Source: Heterohyrax brucei (taxonomy: Eukaryota; Chordata; Mammalia; Hyracoidea; Procaviidae). From it: a DNA stretch of 64,000 bases. Below are positions 31,904 through 43,486 of this stretch, one piece after another. The DNA lies in contig CM053164.1 of the NCBI GenBank assembly GCA_028571685.1, positions 43,388,501 through 43,452,500 on the forward strand. The letters run 5' to 3'. The position numbers and the translations under genes were made by a program. The notes under the pieces are model-generated. The model searched no databases. It was not told where the DNA came from and saw nothing but the letters and a program-made list of their open reading frames with translations. How positions within the stretch are numbered: the stretch's first letter is position 1; each line of letters opens with the position of its first letter.

Positions 31904-34599
31904 CCATCCAACATTCTTATGTAGAGGTCTTTCACCTGTTCTGACCTTAGTTGCTTTAATTCATGAGTCATGGACATTTTACAAACTGATACAACACAGA
32001 TGGTCATCCTCAAATATAAGAGATTAAAGGCACATATAGAGCAGGCATTCTGTCATTTATATATCTCTGACAGTTCCTTGCTTCACAAGATTTTGCAATT
32101 GTAGAGGCTCCATGAATGCTTTAGTTTTTAATTGAAAATACTAAACCGTATCAGTCAAAGGATGCTGGAGACAGCACAGCAAAATGATAAAAGGCTTTAT
32201 CCACATTAGGTAAAAATTGGCAAGAGTAGGCTTGCATCTGCGCCACCCACTCTCCACGGGCATCAAGAAATACCTTGATCCCATTCCAGTCTGACTGTCA
32301 TCACTCTGCCCCAGCTTGTCTGTGCAGTGGGTAAAGATATTATAGTTTCATTAACTCATACCAGAAATAGAAAAAGACTACTTCTGGGTCTTGTCATCAC
32401 ACATAGGAAAAAAGGCTCAATTTGTTGTACCCTGAAGATTTCTAGGGACAGGGATAACCGATGTCCCCAAATTAGACATCCCCGCAAATGAGAACATCTG
32501 GCAGCTACATTAGGTAGCAAACATCCAAGTATGTTTTGATTTGCTGAAGCTCTTCGATGCAGTCTGCCTTCTGGAGTCTGTCTGTTTACAGGTCCTGGAA
32601 TAGAATAGCTCCTCTGGGGTGCAGCAGCCACGTGCACATGACCACACTCTCTCCTGGTGCTGAGGGCAGACTGTTTCCTGTTTCCCACTGTGCACGTACA
32701 TGGCTTGCAAAGTAAATGCCTTCCGGGAAAAACTTTGTGTTCTTCTTGCACAAGGGACATTTATGAAATACCCATATTTCAGGCGCTATACATTTGTTTG
32801 CCAAGGAACCAAAACCAATCAGTTGAATTAGACACTAAGTACTGTTCATGAAGTTAAAAAAAAAAAAGTGTAGTGGTAAGTTACGCAAAAGAAAGCCAGT
32901 AGTGAATTGTGCAAAATGGATTTGGGTTGAATATTAGGAGAGGGAAGAAACTAATTTCTAAGTCAGTTCTAAGTCACTAATTTCTCAGTTGTTTCTTTCT
33001 CAGCAGAAAAGCTGTGAGTTTTAAGGTTATAGCATCAAAATTGCACAAACCACGTCCTAACTTTCCCTCCTTCCTCGACTGTTGGCAGTTCCAGCAGTGA
33101 AGCCAAAGGTTCAGTGGGCACCAGGGGCTGCACGACCCTTTTCCCTGACTTTTCTTTGGCTTGAGCCAATTTGTGGGAGTGGTTTAAAGAAAACAGCTTT
33201 GTCACTCCCTGTGCTGTCCCCAATCAGTGGATAAAAGGAAGACTTCAGCCCCTGAGGCAGACTAGGTGCCAACTTTCACAAGTACAGAATTTGTTTTTAG
33301 AACTTTTCGTTGCTAAGTTACAGTCCACTTTGGAAATAAGTACTCAGAAGTGTACCATCCCACAACTGTTCACCACCTGTGTGCATGCAAATATACAGGC
33401 ATGTATTCTTCCAGGCCAGGAGAATGGAATGAGTGCAGGGCCTTTACTAGGTATGACTTAGAAGATACAAAGATGAGTGATATAGCCCGCATCTTCTAGT
33501 TACTACAGTAAGGGAGATAAGAACAAGTATGGTATGTCACAACTTGTGGTTCAGCAGAAAAGGCACAATAAGGCTTGGCACAGAGTCCTCTCTTCCTCCA
33601 CTTATTTACTGGCAAACTTCATTCAGATCAACCTCTTTGAGCTTCATCTTTTGTAAGGGGGATACATCTTGAGTTTTAGTTTACTCCAATGGTGAGTATA
33701 TATGCAAATGCCTACTGTAGTAGCAGGTGGTTGATGTTCAGCTAGTGTGGCTTAAGTTTATAAATAGGTAAGAAAATACTAATGAAGTACAGTAAGTGGT
33801 TGGTGAGTAGAGATATTACATTATATTTGATTTGGTGGAGAGGGGCTGTGGAAGATTATGGAAAACCTGACTTTTCCAGATTAATGTATTTTTGCCTACA
33901 AATTAAATATGCAGTACCACAATAATACAAATTGTTTAGTACTTTAAATTGTTCAAACTGCTTTTCACTTTACCACCCCAGCTGAGTTACCTGATGACTG
34001 TTTCTAGCATGTGTTTATAATATGCCTGTTTTCCTCTGTAACCTGGAGTTCTTAGACACTTTTTAGATTCCTTCACAGCTACAGTACTACCTTTTTCTCC
34101 TGATTCACTTATTTTAAATTTCCTGTGATTACGGTCCAGGGCTTCTTTAGTGGCCTTACCTGTGTGTGGATGTTCCAAGCCCTCACTTCTAATATCAGCT
34201 TTTCCCCTCGCACTTGTGGGTGCCTGATGCACCTGTCTGTACTCAGCTGCCATCCAAGACTCAAGATTCGTGAGAACAAACCTTTGTTCCCTTGTTTAAA
34301 TCATGGCTCCTCTTTATTGCCCTGTTTCTATCCTTGACATATGCATTTTCTTAGGGGCCCAGGTACAACTTCTCGCAGGCAGCTACCGTGCCCCTCATCC
34401 CCATTCCATTGGCTAGCAGGTTACTTTGTACTAGAAATCCTGTCCCCGCAGTAGTGTCTTTTGTCTTTGTCATTGCTACTGTCATTAACTAGTTCACTCC
34501 TTCAGTTTTCCATGTCTGCTGATTGGGCTTTTAACTTCCAGTTTTTTCGTATTTTAGTCTATCCATCACAAGACTATCAGACTAATCTTCTCGGAGCAA
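31904..34599. other. intron, mostly unclassified
   Basis: No repeat was confidently named. About 32156-32860 has overlapping minus-strand frames (see findings). 33000-33300 is relatively G/C-balanced sequence with no identified function. Confidence 0.4.
32356..32804 (-). other. three overlapping minus-strand frames, unassigned
   Basis: Frames of 134, 66 and 72 codons (32356-32760, 32510-32710 and 32586-32804) cover one another in three registers. One begins with a Cys-Pro-Leu-Cys pair after Phe-His-Lys, which could be a zinc-binding knuckle. The second Cys/His pair is missing and no family is recognised. It may be a decayed gene copy or chance. Confidence 0.15.
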
Positions 34600-34767
34600 G
34601 TTTCAGTCATGTAATATCTTTGCTCAAAACCAGTGTTTCCCCCTTTTGCCAACTGAGAATGCACGTTTCTTAATCTAGTATTCAAAGTATTCTGTGCTGT
34701 GGTCCCAGCTGATCTTTCCAGCTCAATCCAGATATGTTTTCTATTGTTTAGCCAAACTCTGTGTGAT

Positions 34768-34810
<43 letters not shown>

Positions 34811-34966
34811 AAGACTGCCTGAACACACTACTGTTTTTTTTTATTTCCATATCTTCCCTTGGGCTGTTCTGTATATTGGAACATTGGATTTATTTGCCGA
34901 TCCTCCCTGCTGTTGTTGGAATCAACTTTTTTTTTTTTATTCTCCATCACTGGGTTTATGAAAGTT
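34600..34966 (+). mobile_element. L2 LINE fragment (left of RTE insertion)
   Basis: 'tgctcaaaaccagtgtttccccc', 'ttcaaagtattctgtgctgtggtcccagctgatctttccagctc' follow the L2 3' region. The fragment contains the microsatellite at 34768-34811 and continues at 37326. Confidence 0.55.
34768..34811. repeat. compound (GT)n(GA)n microsatellite
   Basis: About 11 GT units pass directly into about 10 GA units, inside the L2 fragment. Confidence 0.97.
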
Positions 34967-34974
34967 CTATCTAT

Positions 34975-37317
34975 ATTGTTGTTGTTAAGCGCCATTGCGT
35001 TGGTTCCAACTCATAATGACCCTAGGAACAATAGAACAAAACACTGCCCAGTTTTATGCCGTGTCTACAGTCATTTTTATGCTTAAGCCTGTTGTTGCAG
35101 CCACTGTGTCAATCCATCTCTTGGAGGGTTTTCCTCTTTTTTGCTAACCCTCCTACCCTACCAAGTATGTGTCCTTTTCCAGGGACTGATCCCTCCTGAC
35201 AACAATTCCAAAGTATGTAAGACGTAGTCTTGCTGTCTTTGCTTCCAAGGAGAGCTCTGATTATACTTCTTCCAGAACAGACATGTGTGTTCTTTTGGCG
35301 GTCCATGGTACATTCCACATTCTTTTCCAGCACCACAATTTAAAGGCATCAATTCTTCTTCTGTCTTCTTTGTTTATGGTCCAGCTTTCGCGTCTGTGAT
35401 GCGATTGAAAATACTGTGGCTTGGGTCAGGTGCACTTTAGTCTTCACAGTGACATCTTTATTTTTCAGTACTTTAAAAGATCCCTTGTAGCAGATCTTCC
35501 CAGTACAATGCATCATTTGATTTCTTGTCTGCTGCTTCCGTGGGCGTTGATTGTGGACCCAAGTAAAATGAAATCCTTTGTCAACTCAATCCTTTCTCCA
35601 TTTATCATGATGTTTCTTACTGGTCCAGTTGTGAGGATTTTTGTTTTCTGATGTTGAGGTGCAATCCATACTAAAGGCTGTGGTCCTTGATCTTCATGAG
35701 TAAGTATTTCAAGTCTTCTTCACTTCCAGCAAGTAAAGTGGTGTCATCTGCGTAAGACAGGTTGTTAATGAATCTTCCTCCAATCCTGATGCCTCGTTCT
35801 GCTTCATATAATCCATCATCTCAGACTATTTGCTCAGTATACAGATTGAAAGTGTATGGAGAAAAGGATAGAACCCTGAAGCACACCTTTCCAGACTTTA
35901 AACCATGCAGCTTCCCCTTGTTATGTTTGCACAGCTGCCTCTTGATCCATGTACACATTTCTGAAGAGCAGAATTCAGTGTTCTGGAATTCCCATTTTAT
36001 GTAGTGTTAGCCATAATTGGATATGATCCACACAGTTGAATGCTTTTGCAGTCAGTAAAACACAGGTAAACATCTTTCTGGTATTGTCTGCTTTCAGCCA
36101 AAATCTGTCTGACATCAACAGTGATATCTGTGGTTCCACATCCTCTTCTGAATCCAGTTTGGATTTCTGGCAGTTCCATGTCAGTATACTGTTGCAGTCG
36201 CTTTTGAATGATCTTAAGCAAAATTTTACTTGCATGTGATGTTAATGATATTGTTTGGTAACTTCCACATTCAGTTGGATCAGCTTTCTTTGCAGTGGGC
36301 ATAAATGTGAATCTGTTCCAGTCAGTTGGCCAGGTAGCTGTCTAAATTTCTTGGCACAGATGAGTGAGCACTTCCAGCACTGTGTCTGTTTCTTGAAATA
36401 CCTCAGTTGATATTTTATCGGTTCCTGGAGCCTTGTTTTTTACCAGTGTTTTCAGTACTTTTGGTTCCTGACCATATACTACCTCTTAAAATGGCTGATC
36501 AGCAACCAGTTCTTTATGGTTTAATGATTCTGTGTATCCATCTTCTTGTGATGCTTTCTGAGTCGTTTGATATTTTCTCTGTAGAATCCTTCACTATGGC
36601 AACATGAGGCTTGAATTTTTTCTTCAGGTCTTTCAGCGTGAAAAATGCAGAATATGTTATTCCCCTCTGTTTTTCCATTTCCAGCTCTTTATACTTGTCT
36701 TTATAATACTTGACTTTTGTCTTCTCGAGCTGCCACTTGAAATCTTCTGTTTAGGTCTTTTCCTTCACCATTCCTTCCTTTTGCTTTAGCTGCTCGATGT
36801 TCTTGAACAAGTTTCAGAGTCTCTTTTGACATCCAATTTAGTCTTTTCTTTCTTGCCTGTTTTTTTAATGACCTCTTGCTCTCTTCATGGATGATGTCTT
36901 TGATGTCATTCCATAATTCTTCTGGTCTTCGGTCATTAATGATCAACATACCAAATCTGTTCTTGAGATGGTCTTTAAACTCAGGAGGGATATACTCACG
37001 GTCATGCTTTGGCTGTTGCGGACGTGTTCTAATTTTCTTCAGTTTCAGTTTGAACTTGCATGTGAGCAACTGATGATCTGTGCCACAGTCAACACCCAGT
37101 CCTTGTTCTGATGGCTGATATGGAACTTTCCCATCATCTTTTTCCATAGGTGTACTGGATTTTTCTCCTGTGTGTTCCATCTGGTGAGATCTATGTGTAC
37201 AGTCACTGTTTGTGTTGGTTAAAAAAGGTATTTGCAATGAAGAAGTCATTAGTCTTGCAAAATTCTGTCATTTATTCTCCACATTATTCTTATCACCAAG
37301 GCCGTGTTTTCCAGCTA
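34975..37317 (-). mobile_element. RTE-clade LINE, 2.3-kb 5'-truncated copy
   Basis: Antisense RTE runs from the 3' (TTG)n-type end to the endonuclease region, where it is truncated. Decayed frames: 35109-35336 (3' region), 35997-36302 (reverse transcriptase: Gly-Phe-Arg-Arg-Gly…, then Cys-Phe-Thr-Asp-Cys where the family has Phe-Ile-Asp-Tyr, the first catalytic Asp block) and 36701-37249 (182 codons, linker between endonuclease and RT). A perfect 8-bp target duplication, CTATCTAT, flanks it (34967-34974 and 37318-37325). Frameshifts and stops separate the frames. Confidence 0.95.
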
Positions 37318-37325
37318 CTATCTAT

Positions 37326-37575
37326 CCTGTTAGATGTTTTCAATTCTCCTCCAGGATACTTCTGATCTCTTCTACCTACCTATCCAACAAGACTGTACTT
37401 TTCCCTCCTGTATTTGTGTCTGCTGTAATGTTGTCTTCCTAGACTATAAACTCATTAAAGTTTGGGACCAAGCTGTATTCATCTTTGGATCTATTGCAGT
37501 CTAGTACATGTATTCATCTTTGCATCTGTTACAGTCTAGGACGGTATCTTGTTCATGGAATGGCAGTCAGTAAAC
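37326..37575 (+). mobile_element. L2 LINE 3' end (right of RTE insertion)
   Basis: 'agactataaactcattaaagtttgggacc…' and '…catggaatggcagtcagtaaacatttaaatg' match the L2 3' end. It carries an internal 35-bp tandem duplication. Confidence 0.55.
37474..37543. repeat. 35-bp tandem duplication inside L2
   Basis: Two units starting TGTATTCATCTTTG (37474-37508 and 37509-37543) differ at about five sites. Confidence 0.85.
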
Positions 37576-39049
37576 ATTTAAATGTTAAAGTTCCAGCTAT
37601 AGAAGCAGGTTACCACCTCCCCTCTCCTCTCTGTTTCTATCGGGTGAGGGCTGGTGAGCCACAGCACATCTCCTGCTAAGCTTGCCTTGGCCCTGACTGA
37701 GCTTGCCATAGCCCTTCCTAGTTGGGGTCCTTGGGAGGGCAGGAAACTATGACACTGTGATGGCTAATTTTATGTGTCAGCTTGTCTGTCAAGGTCACAA
37801 GGGTTAGGACTTCGTCATATCTTTTAGGGAATACAGTTCAATCCATATGCTGGAATAAGGTGAACACAACTAAAGTGTCTATCGAAAGTGGGAGTGGGAA
37901 AGCTTGAAATTAAAATACTACTAAGAGTTATGGTCAGTGAAGATAATTAAATTTGGATAAGTCAGATAAGAGTACTTTAAAAGCAATAAACAAATTCAAT
38001 ATACTGTGATTTTTTTTAATTCAGTAATGAATTTCAACATCTTAGTAGGGTAGAATACAAAATTTTTTGGTTCATACTCCCAAAAGATTTGTTTAGAAAA
38101 ATATTAAAACTTTGTTTGCCTTTTGCTATTTTTAATTCCTACGTCAGTTGTCTCCAAAAAGAGACCCCAAATGACTTGAGGTGATTTTGTGTCAGAATTT
38201 AAGTAATACAGCATCATAGTAAACATCGTAGTTTACATAGCTTTTACTCGTTATTTACTTGAGTCACTGAAATAATCCTGTAATAAATATTGTGCCCCTG
38301 GATTTTTCTTTGATAAATATACAGTCCTAAGTATGCTAAGACAGCTGGTGGCTGTCAGGAGAAGATACGTACTAGGTTTTAGTGGAGTAAGCTACCTTAG
38401 CCTCTAAGGACTTGAGAAATGTTTGGTTTACTAGTCTGGGAGCAGGGCCAGAAGAGCCTAAAAAGTAAGCTCAGTGAGTTTGTCCTTTTGTCTTGCTTTT
38501 GCCTCTCAAAAGATCAAGAGCTCAGCTTCCGCTTTGAAGCAGTACAAACAAGAACCAGAATGGAGTTAGTTGGAGGAGAAAATCAAGCCTCCAAAATTAT
38601 ATTTTTGGAAACATTCTGGTATATAATTCCCAGTTCTCCAGCTGCTTAGGTTAGTGATGTGTGTTTTTATCTAGCTTTCTTTTTAGGCAGAAAATATACA
38701 TCTAGAAATAAGATGATGCATTTATACGTGTACTGGTGATAACACGGATCTCACTGGTTCAACCTTTAACCTCAGGGAAGTTTTTCTTTTTTCTTCTGTG
38801 TCTTTAGACAGTTTTGTGCCTTATTGCCTTAAATGCAATTCCCTCTCTACAGCATAATGATCAGCCTAAAACTGTAATGATGTAATAGGTATTCATTTGA
38901 AAAATCAGGCCTACCACTTTTCTGCTAAGTATCTCCAGGGTTTTGTGCAGAGTTTTTTCTTCAGTAAACGTAAGAAGTTCGTGATTTGCAGTATAACACA
39001 ATAGATCAGCAAGTCTGTGGACCAGGTAATTTGGGGTTTTCATTTTACC
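37576..39049. other. intron, mostly unclassified
   Basis: No gene was found. 37756-37850 has scraps resembling an LTR end ('gggaatacagttcaatccat'), too short to call. The + frame at 38419-38649 has no domain. Confidence 0.4.
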
Positions 39050-39972
39050 GTTATTGTTGTTTCTCTCATGGTAAAATACGTATAACAAACATTCGCCATT
39101 TGTAACCCTTCATTGCAAGCCTTTTTAATGTGTGTGGTTCGGTGACATTAATTATATTCCCCTTGTTGTACAGTCATTACCACCATCCGTTTCCAGAGAT
39201 TTTCGTCACCTTTAATGGAAACTCAGTAACCCTTAAACAGTGTCTCCTCATTCCCTCCTCCTGCCCACTCCCAGTAAACACTTAACAAATGTCTATCTCT
39301 GTGCATTTGCCTACTCCAGACAGCTCGTGTAAGTGGGGTCATGTATTTTTCCTTTCGTGTCAGATTTATCTTGTGTACCATAATGTTTTCAAGGTTTATC
39401 CATGCCATAGGATGTATCACAACTTCATTTATCTTTATGGCTGAATAGTAATCCATTGTTTTTGTATACCATAATTTATCCATTTATCTATTGATGGACA
39501 TTTAGGTTGTTTCTACATTTTGGCTGTTGTGAAAAATGTTGCACTGAACATTGGTATACAAGTATCTGTTTGAATCCCTGCTTTCATTTCTTTTGGTTGT
39601 TTACCTAGCAGTGGAATTGCTGGATCAGATGGCAGTTAGTTCTACATTTAACTTTTTAAGGAACCACAATACTGTTTTCCACAGAGGCTTCACTAGTTTT
39701 ACAGTCCCACCATAGATAGATGAAAGTTTGAATTCCTCCATATTCTTGTTAACACCTGTTACTTTCTGTTTTTCTGATTATAGCTCTTAGTGGGGGTGAG
39801 GTGGTGTATCATTGTTGTTTGATTGGCATTTCCCTAATGATATTAAGCATTTATCATGTACTTAATGGTCAATGTTCAATTCCTATTCAAGTTCTTTGCC
39901 CATTTTCTAATTGAATTGTCTATCTGTTGTTGAGTTCTAGGAATTCTTATAAATATTCTGGATATTAAATTC

Positions 39973-40493
39973 TGTTTTAGTCATCTAGGGCCACTCTAAC
40001 AGAAATACCACAGAGTGGATGCCTTTAACAAAGGAAGATTTATTCTTACACAGTCTGGTAGGCTACAAGTCCAAATTCAGGATGTCCACTCCAGCGGAAG
40101 GTTTTTTCCCCTTGTTGGCTCTGGAGGGAAGTCCGGTCATGTATCAGTCTTTGTCCAGGGAGCATCTTGGCGCAGGAACCTCAGGTCTGAAGGATGCACT
40201 CTTCTCCCGGTGCTGCTTGCTTGATGGTACGAGGTTCCCAAATCTCTGCTTGCTTCTCTTTTATCTCTTACAGGATCAAAGGATTAAGGATGGGGCAAGC
40301 CATACTCCAGGGAAACTCCCTTTACAATGGAGCAAGGAGGTGATCTTATAAAGGGATTTACAGTCCCACCCTAATCCTTTAACACACAGCATAGGAAAAT
40401 CACAAAATGAAGGACAGTCACAAGATATTGGGAATCATGGCCCAGCCCCATGGCTACACATATTTTGGGGGGGACACAAGTCTATCCATGACA
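39973..40493 (-). mobile_element. solo LTR, ERVL-MaLR-like (copy 4)
   Basis: On the + strand it runs TGTTTTAGTCATCTAGGGCC to TCTATCCATGACA. Flanks AATTC (39968-39972) and AACCC (40494-40498); the L1 has AACCC at this point, so the left copy carries two C-to-T changes. Length 521 bp. It shares the younger subtype with copies 5 and 6. Confidence 0.93.
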
Positions 40494-40911
40494 AACCCTT
40501 ATCAGATACATGATTTTGTATTTTCTCCCTGTCTGTGAATTGTCTTTGTACCTTATTGATAAAAGTCCTTGGCTGCACAAACATTTTTAGTTTTGATGTA
40601 ATCTAATTTATCTGTTTTGTCTTTGGTTACTTGTCCTTTTATTGTCATATCTAAAAATCCATTATTGAAAACTAGGGTACAAAACATTATTCCTGTGTTT
40701 TGTTCTGAGAGTTCTGTTATTTTAGTTCTTACGTTTAGTTCTTTGGTTCATGTTGGGATAATTTTTGTATAGCATCTGAGGTATGAGTCCAACTTTATTC
40801 TTTTTCATGTGGAGATTAGTAGTCTCAGAAATATTCATTAAAAATATTATTCTTCCCCTCTTTAATGGGCTTACAGTCATTGTTGAAAATCACTTTTCTG
40901 TAAATACATGG

Positions 40912-41434
40912 TGTTTTAGTCAGCTAGGGCTGCTCTAACAGAAATACCACAAAGTGGGTATCTTTAACAAAGGAAGGTTTATTCTTACACAGTCTGGTAG
41001 GCCGCAAGTCCATGTTCAGGGTAACCACTCCAGGGGAAGGCTTTCCCCTTGTCGGCTCTGGAGGAAAGTCCAGTATTGCACCAGTCTTTGTCCAGGGAAC
41101 ATCTTGGCGCAGAAACCTCAGGTCTGAAGGACGTGCTCTTCTCCCGGTGCTGGTTGCTTGATAGTATGAGGTTCCCAATTCCCTGCTTGCTTCTCTGTCC
41201 TTTTATCTCTCCTAGGATGAAAAGATTAAGGGTGGGGCAAACCATACTCCAGGGAAACTCCCTTTATAGTGGAGCAGGGAGGTGATCTTATAAAGGGTTT
41301 TACAGTCCCACCCTAATCTTTAACAAACAGCATAGGAAAACCACAATATGAAGGATAGTCACAAGATACTGGGAATCATGGCCCAGCCACATGGTAACAC
41401 ATATTTTTTGGGGGACACAACTTGATCTGTGACA
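40912..41434 (-). mobile_element. solo LTR, ERVL-MaLR-like (copy 5)
   Basis: On the + strand it runs TGTTTTAGTCAGCTAGGGC to TTGATCTGTGACA, with a perfect 5-bp target duplication CATGG (40907-40911 and 41435-41439). Length 523 bp. It is separated from copy 4 by 418 bp of ordinary L1, so it is an independent insertion. Confidence 0.95.
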
Positions 41435-43015
41435 CATGGGTTTATTTTTAAACTTTCAATTCCATTCCACTGTTCTTTGTGTCTGTTATACTGGTACCAG
41501 ACTGTTTTGATTACTGTACAAAACTATAAAGTATGTTTTGAATGAGGAAATATGAATCCTCATGCTTTACTCTTCTTTTTCAAGATTTCTTTGGCACTTT
41601 GCTATAAATTTGAAGATTGGCTTTTCCATTTGTGCAAAGAATGTTGAAATTTGCATAGGAATTGCATTGAATCTATAGGTCACTTTAGATAGTAAACCCA
41701 TTGCTGTTGATTAGACTGTGACTCACTGACATCTTAACAAATTAAGTATTCTGACCCATAAGCATAGCATGACTTTCCATTTATTTAAAAGTTCATTGTA
41801 GAAGTATTTTACCTTCCTGGTGAAATTTCTTGGATGCTACTGTAAATGAAATTGTTTTCTGAATTTTCTTTTTAGATTGCTGATGTATGAAATACAACTA
41901 ATTTTTGTGTGTTGGTCTTGTATCCTTGCTGAAGTTTGGTTCCAGTAGTTGGGTTTTGTTTTTTTTTAATTTTTTAAATATTCCATAGCATTTTCTTTCT
42001 TTTGTTTATGCTTTTTTTTTTTTTTTTTGGTTACTATTTTATTGGGCTTCAAGTGAAAGTTGATAATCCAGGTCAGTTTGTCATATGAATATTTACACAG
42101 GCATTGCTGTATAACTTGAGCTGCTCTCCACATACTGTGACAGTGCACTCCTCCTTTCCACCCTGTACTTCTTGTGTCCGTTCAACTAGCTCCTCTCCCC
42201 CTCTGCCCTCTCATCTCACTTCTGGACAGGAGCTGCTCTGTTGGTCTCATGTATCTACTTAAGCCAAGAAGCACACTCTTCATGACATAATTTTATGTCT
42301 TATAGTCCAGTCTAGTCTTTGTCTGAAGAGTTGGCATCAGAAATGGTTTCAGTCTACTAACAGAGAGTATTGGGACTGTATCTGTCTGGGACTTTACAGT
42401 CTACCAGACCATGAAGTCTGGTCTTTTTAATAGAGTTCAAGTTCTGCACTCCATTTTTCTCTGGATACAGCAAGAACTCTTTGTTGTGTTCCCTGTCAGG
42501 GAAGTCATTGGTAATGGCAGCATCTGGTTCTTTTGGTCTCACGCTGATCTCATCTCTGGATTATGTGGTCCTTTTTGATATGTTGTTGAATTTTATTGGC
42601 TATAATTTTGTTGATTTTTGTGTTGAAGTTTATGAGAGATATTGGTCTGTAATTTTCCTTCTTTGTGATTATCTTTACCTGGTTTTGGTATCAAGGTTAT
42701 GCTGGCTTCATAAAATGAATTTGGGAGTAGTCTATCATTTTCTATACTCTGAAATGCCCTTAGTAATGGTGTCGTTAAGTCTTCTCTGAAAGTTTGGTAG
42801 AATTCTCCAGTGAAGCTCTCAGGGCAAAGGCTTCTTGTTGTTGTTGAGAGTTTTTGAATTACTCTTTCAATCTCTTCTTTTGTCATGGGTTTATTTGGTT
42901 GTTCTACCTCTATTTGTGTTTCTAGAAACAGTTCATTCTCTCTAGGTTTTCAAATTTTTTAGACTATAATTTTTCACACTATTCTGTTGTGATGTATAAA
43001 ATTTCAGTCAAATTT

Positions 43016-43486
43016 CGGAGCTCACAGAGAGGAGCCTCACTGGCAACACAAGAATAAAAAGAGGTGCATCATGAGATCTCCACTAAAAGACCTCAATTGA
43101 TGGTCCAGCGGTTTTGGGGTTCCTCTGAGAGCATGGCCCCTGGCCCTGATGCTGCCCGTTCCCATAAATTATAACAAAGGTCCACTCTTTGGACAGGAAT
43201 GGAATGGACTTGGCAATGCAGAGTAACCATATGTTGGAAGCACTTTATGGTTCTATACATCTATAGGATATCATCTTGCTGACCTCTGGCTGGAGGAAGG
43301 GGAGTGGACGGAAAGGAGGGGAAAGGAGACTGTTGGAAGGATGAGACATGTATGGAGCAGAGAGGAATAGTGTGCAGTCACCGGAGAGGGAGAGCAGTAG
43401 AAGCTGCATATAGGGAGGCATGTAAATCTACATGTGAATGTACGTTTTTACTCAGTTATGTTAAATAAAAAAAAAAGAAAAAAAAA
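43016..43486 (+). mobile_element. L1 3' UTR, short truncated copy nested in the younger L1
   Basis: Sense L1 3' UTR with a purine-rich tract (43294-43345) and a poly(A) tail at 43463-43486. It is flanked by a perfect 15-bp target duplication ATTTCAGTCAAATTT (43001-43015 and 43487-43501). It is the reverse complement of the 3' UTR at 13493-14200. Confidence 0.95.

Noticed and set aside
32586..32804. PHD/RING protein of the G2E3 type, suggested by Phe-His-Lys-Cys-Pro-Leu-Cys
   Set aside because: Similarity stops after a few residues and the remaining zinc ligands are absent.
36701..37249. The 182-codon minus frame as a host gene
   Set aside because: It is the linker between endonuclease and RT in the RTE copy, within clear element boundaries.
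37756..37850. A seventh MaLR-like LTR
   Set aside because: Only about 20 bp resemble the LTR end, with no body or target duplication.
39973..41434. LTR copies 4 and 5 as the two LTRs of one provirus
   Set aside because: The 418 bp between them is ordinary L1 continuous with the flanks, and each LTR has its own different 5-bp target duplication.
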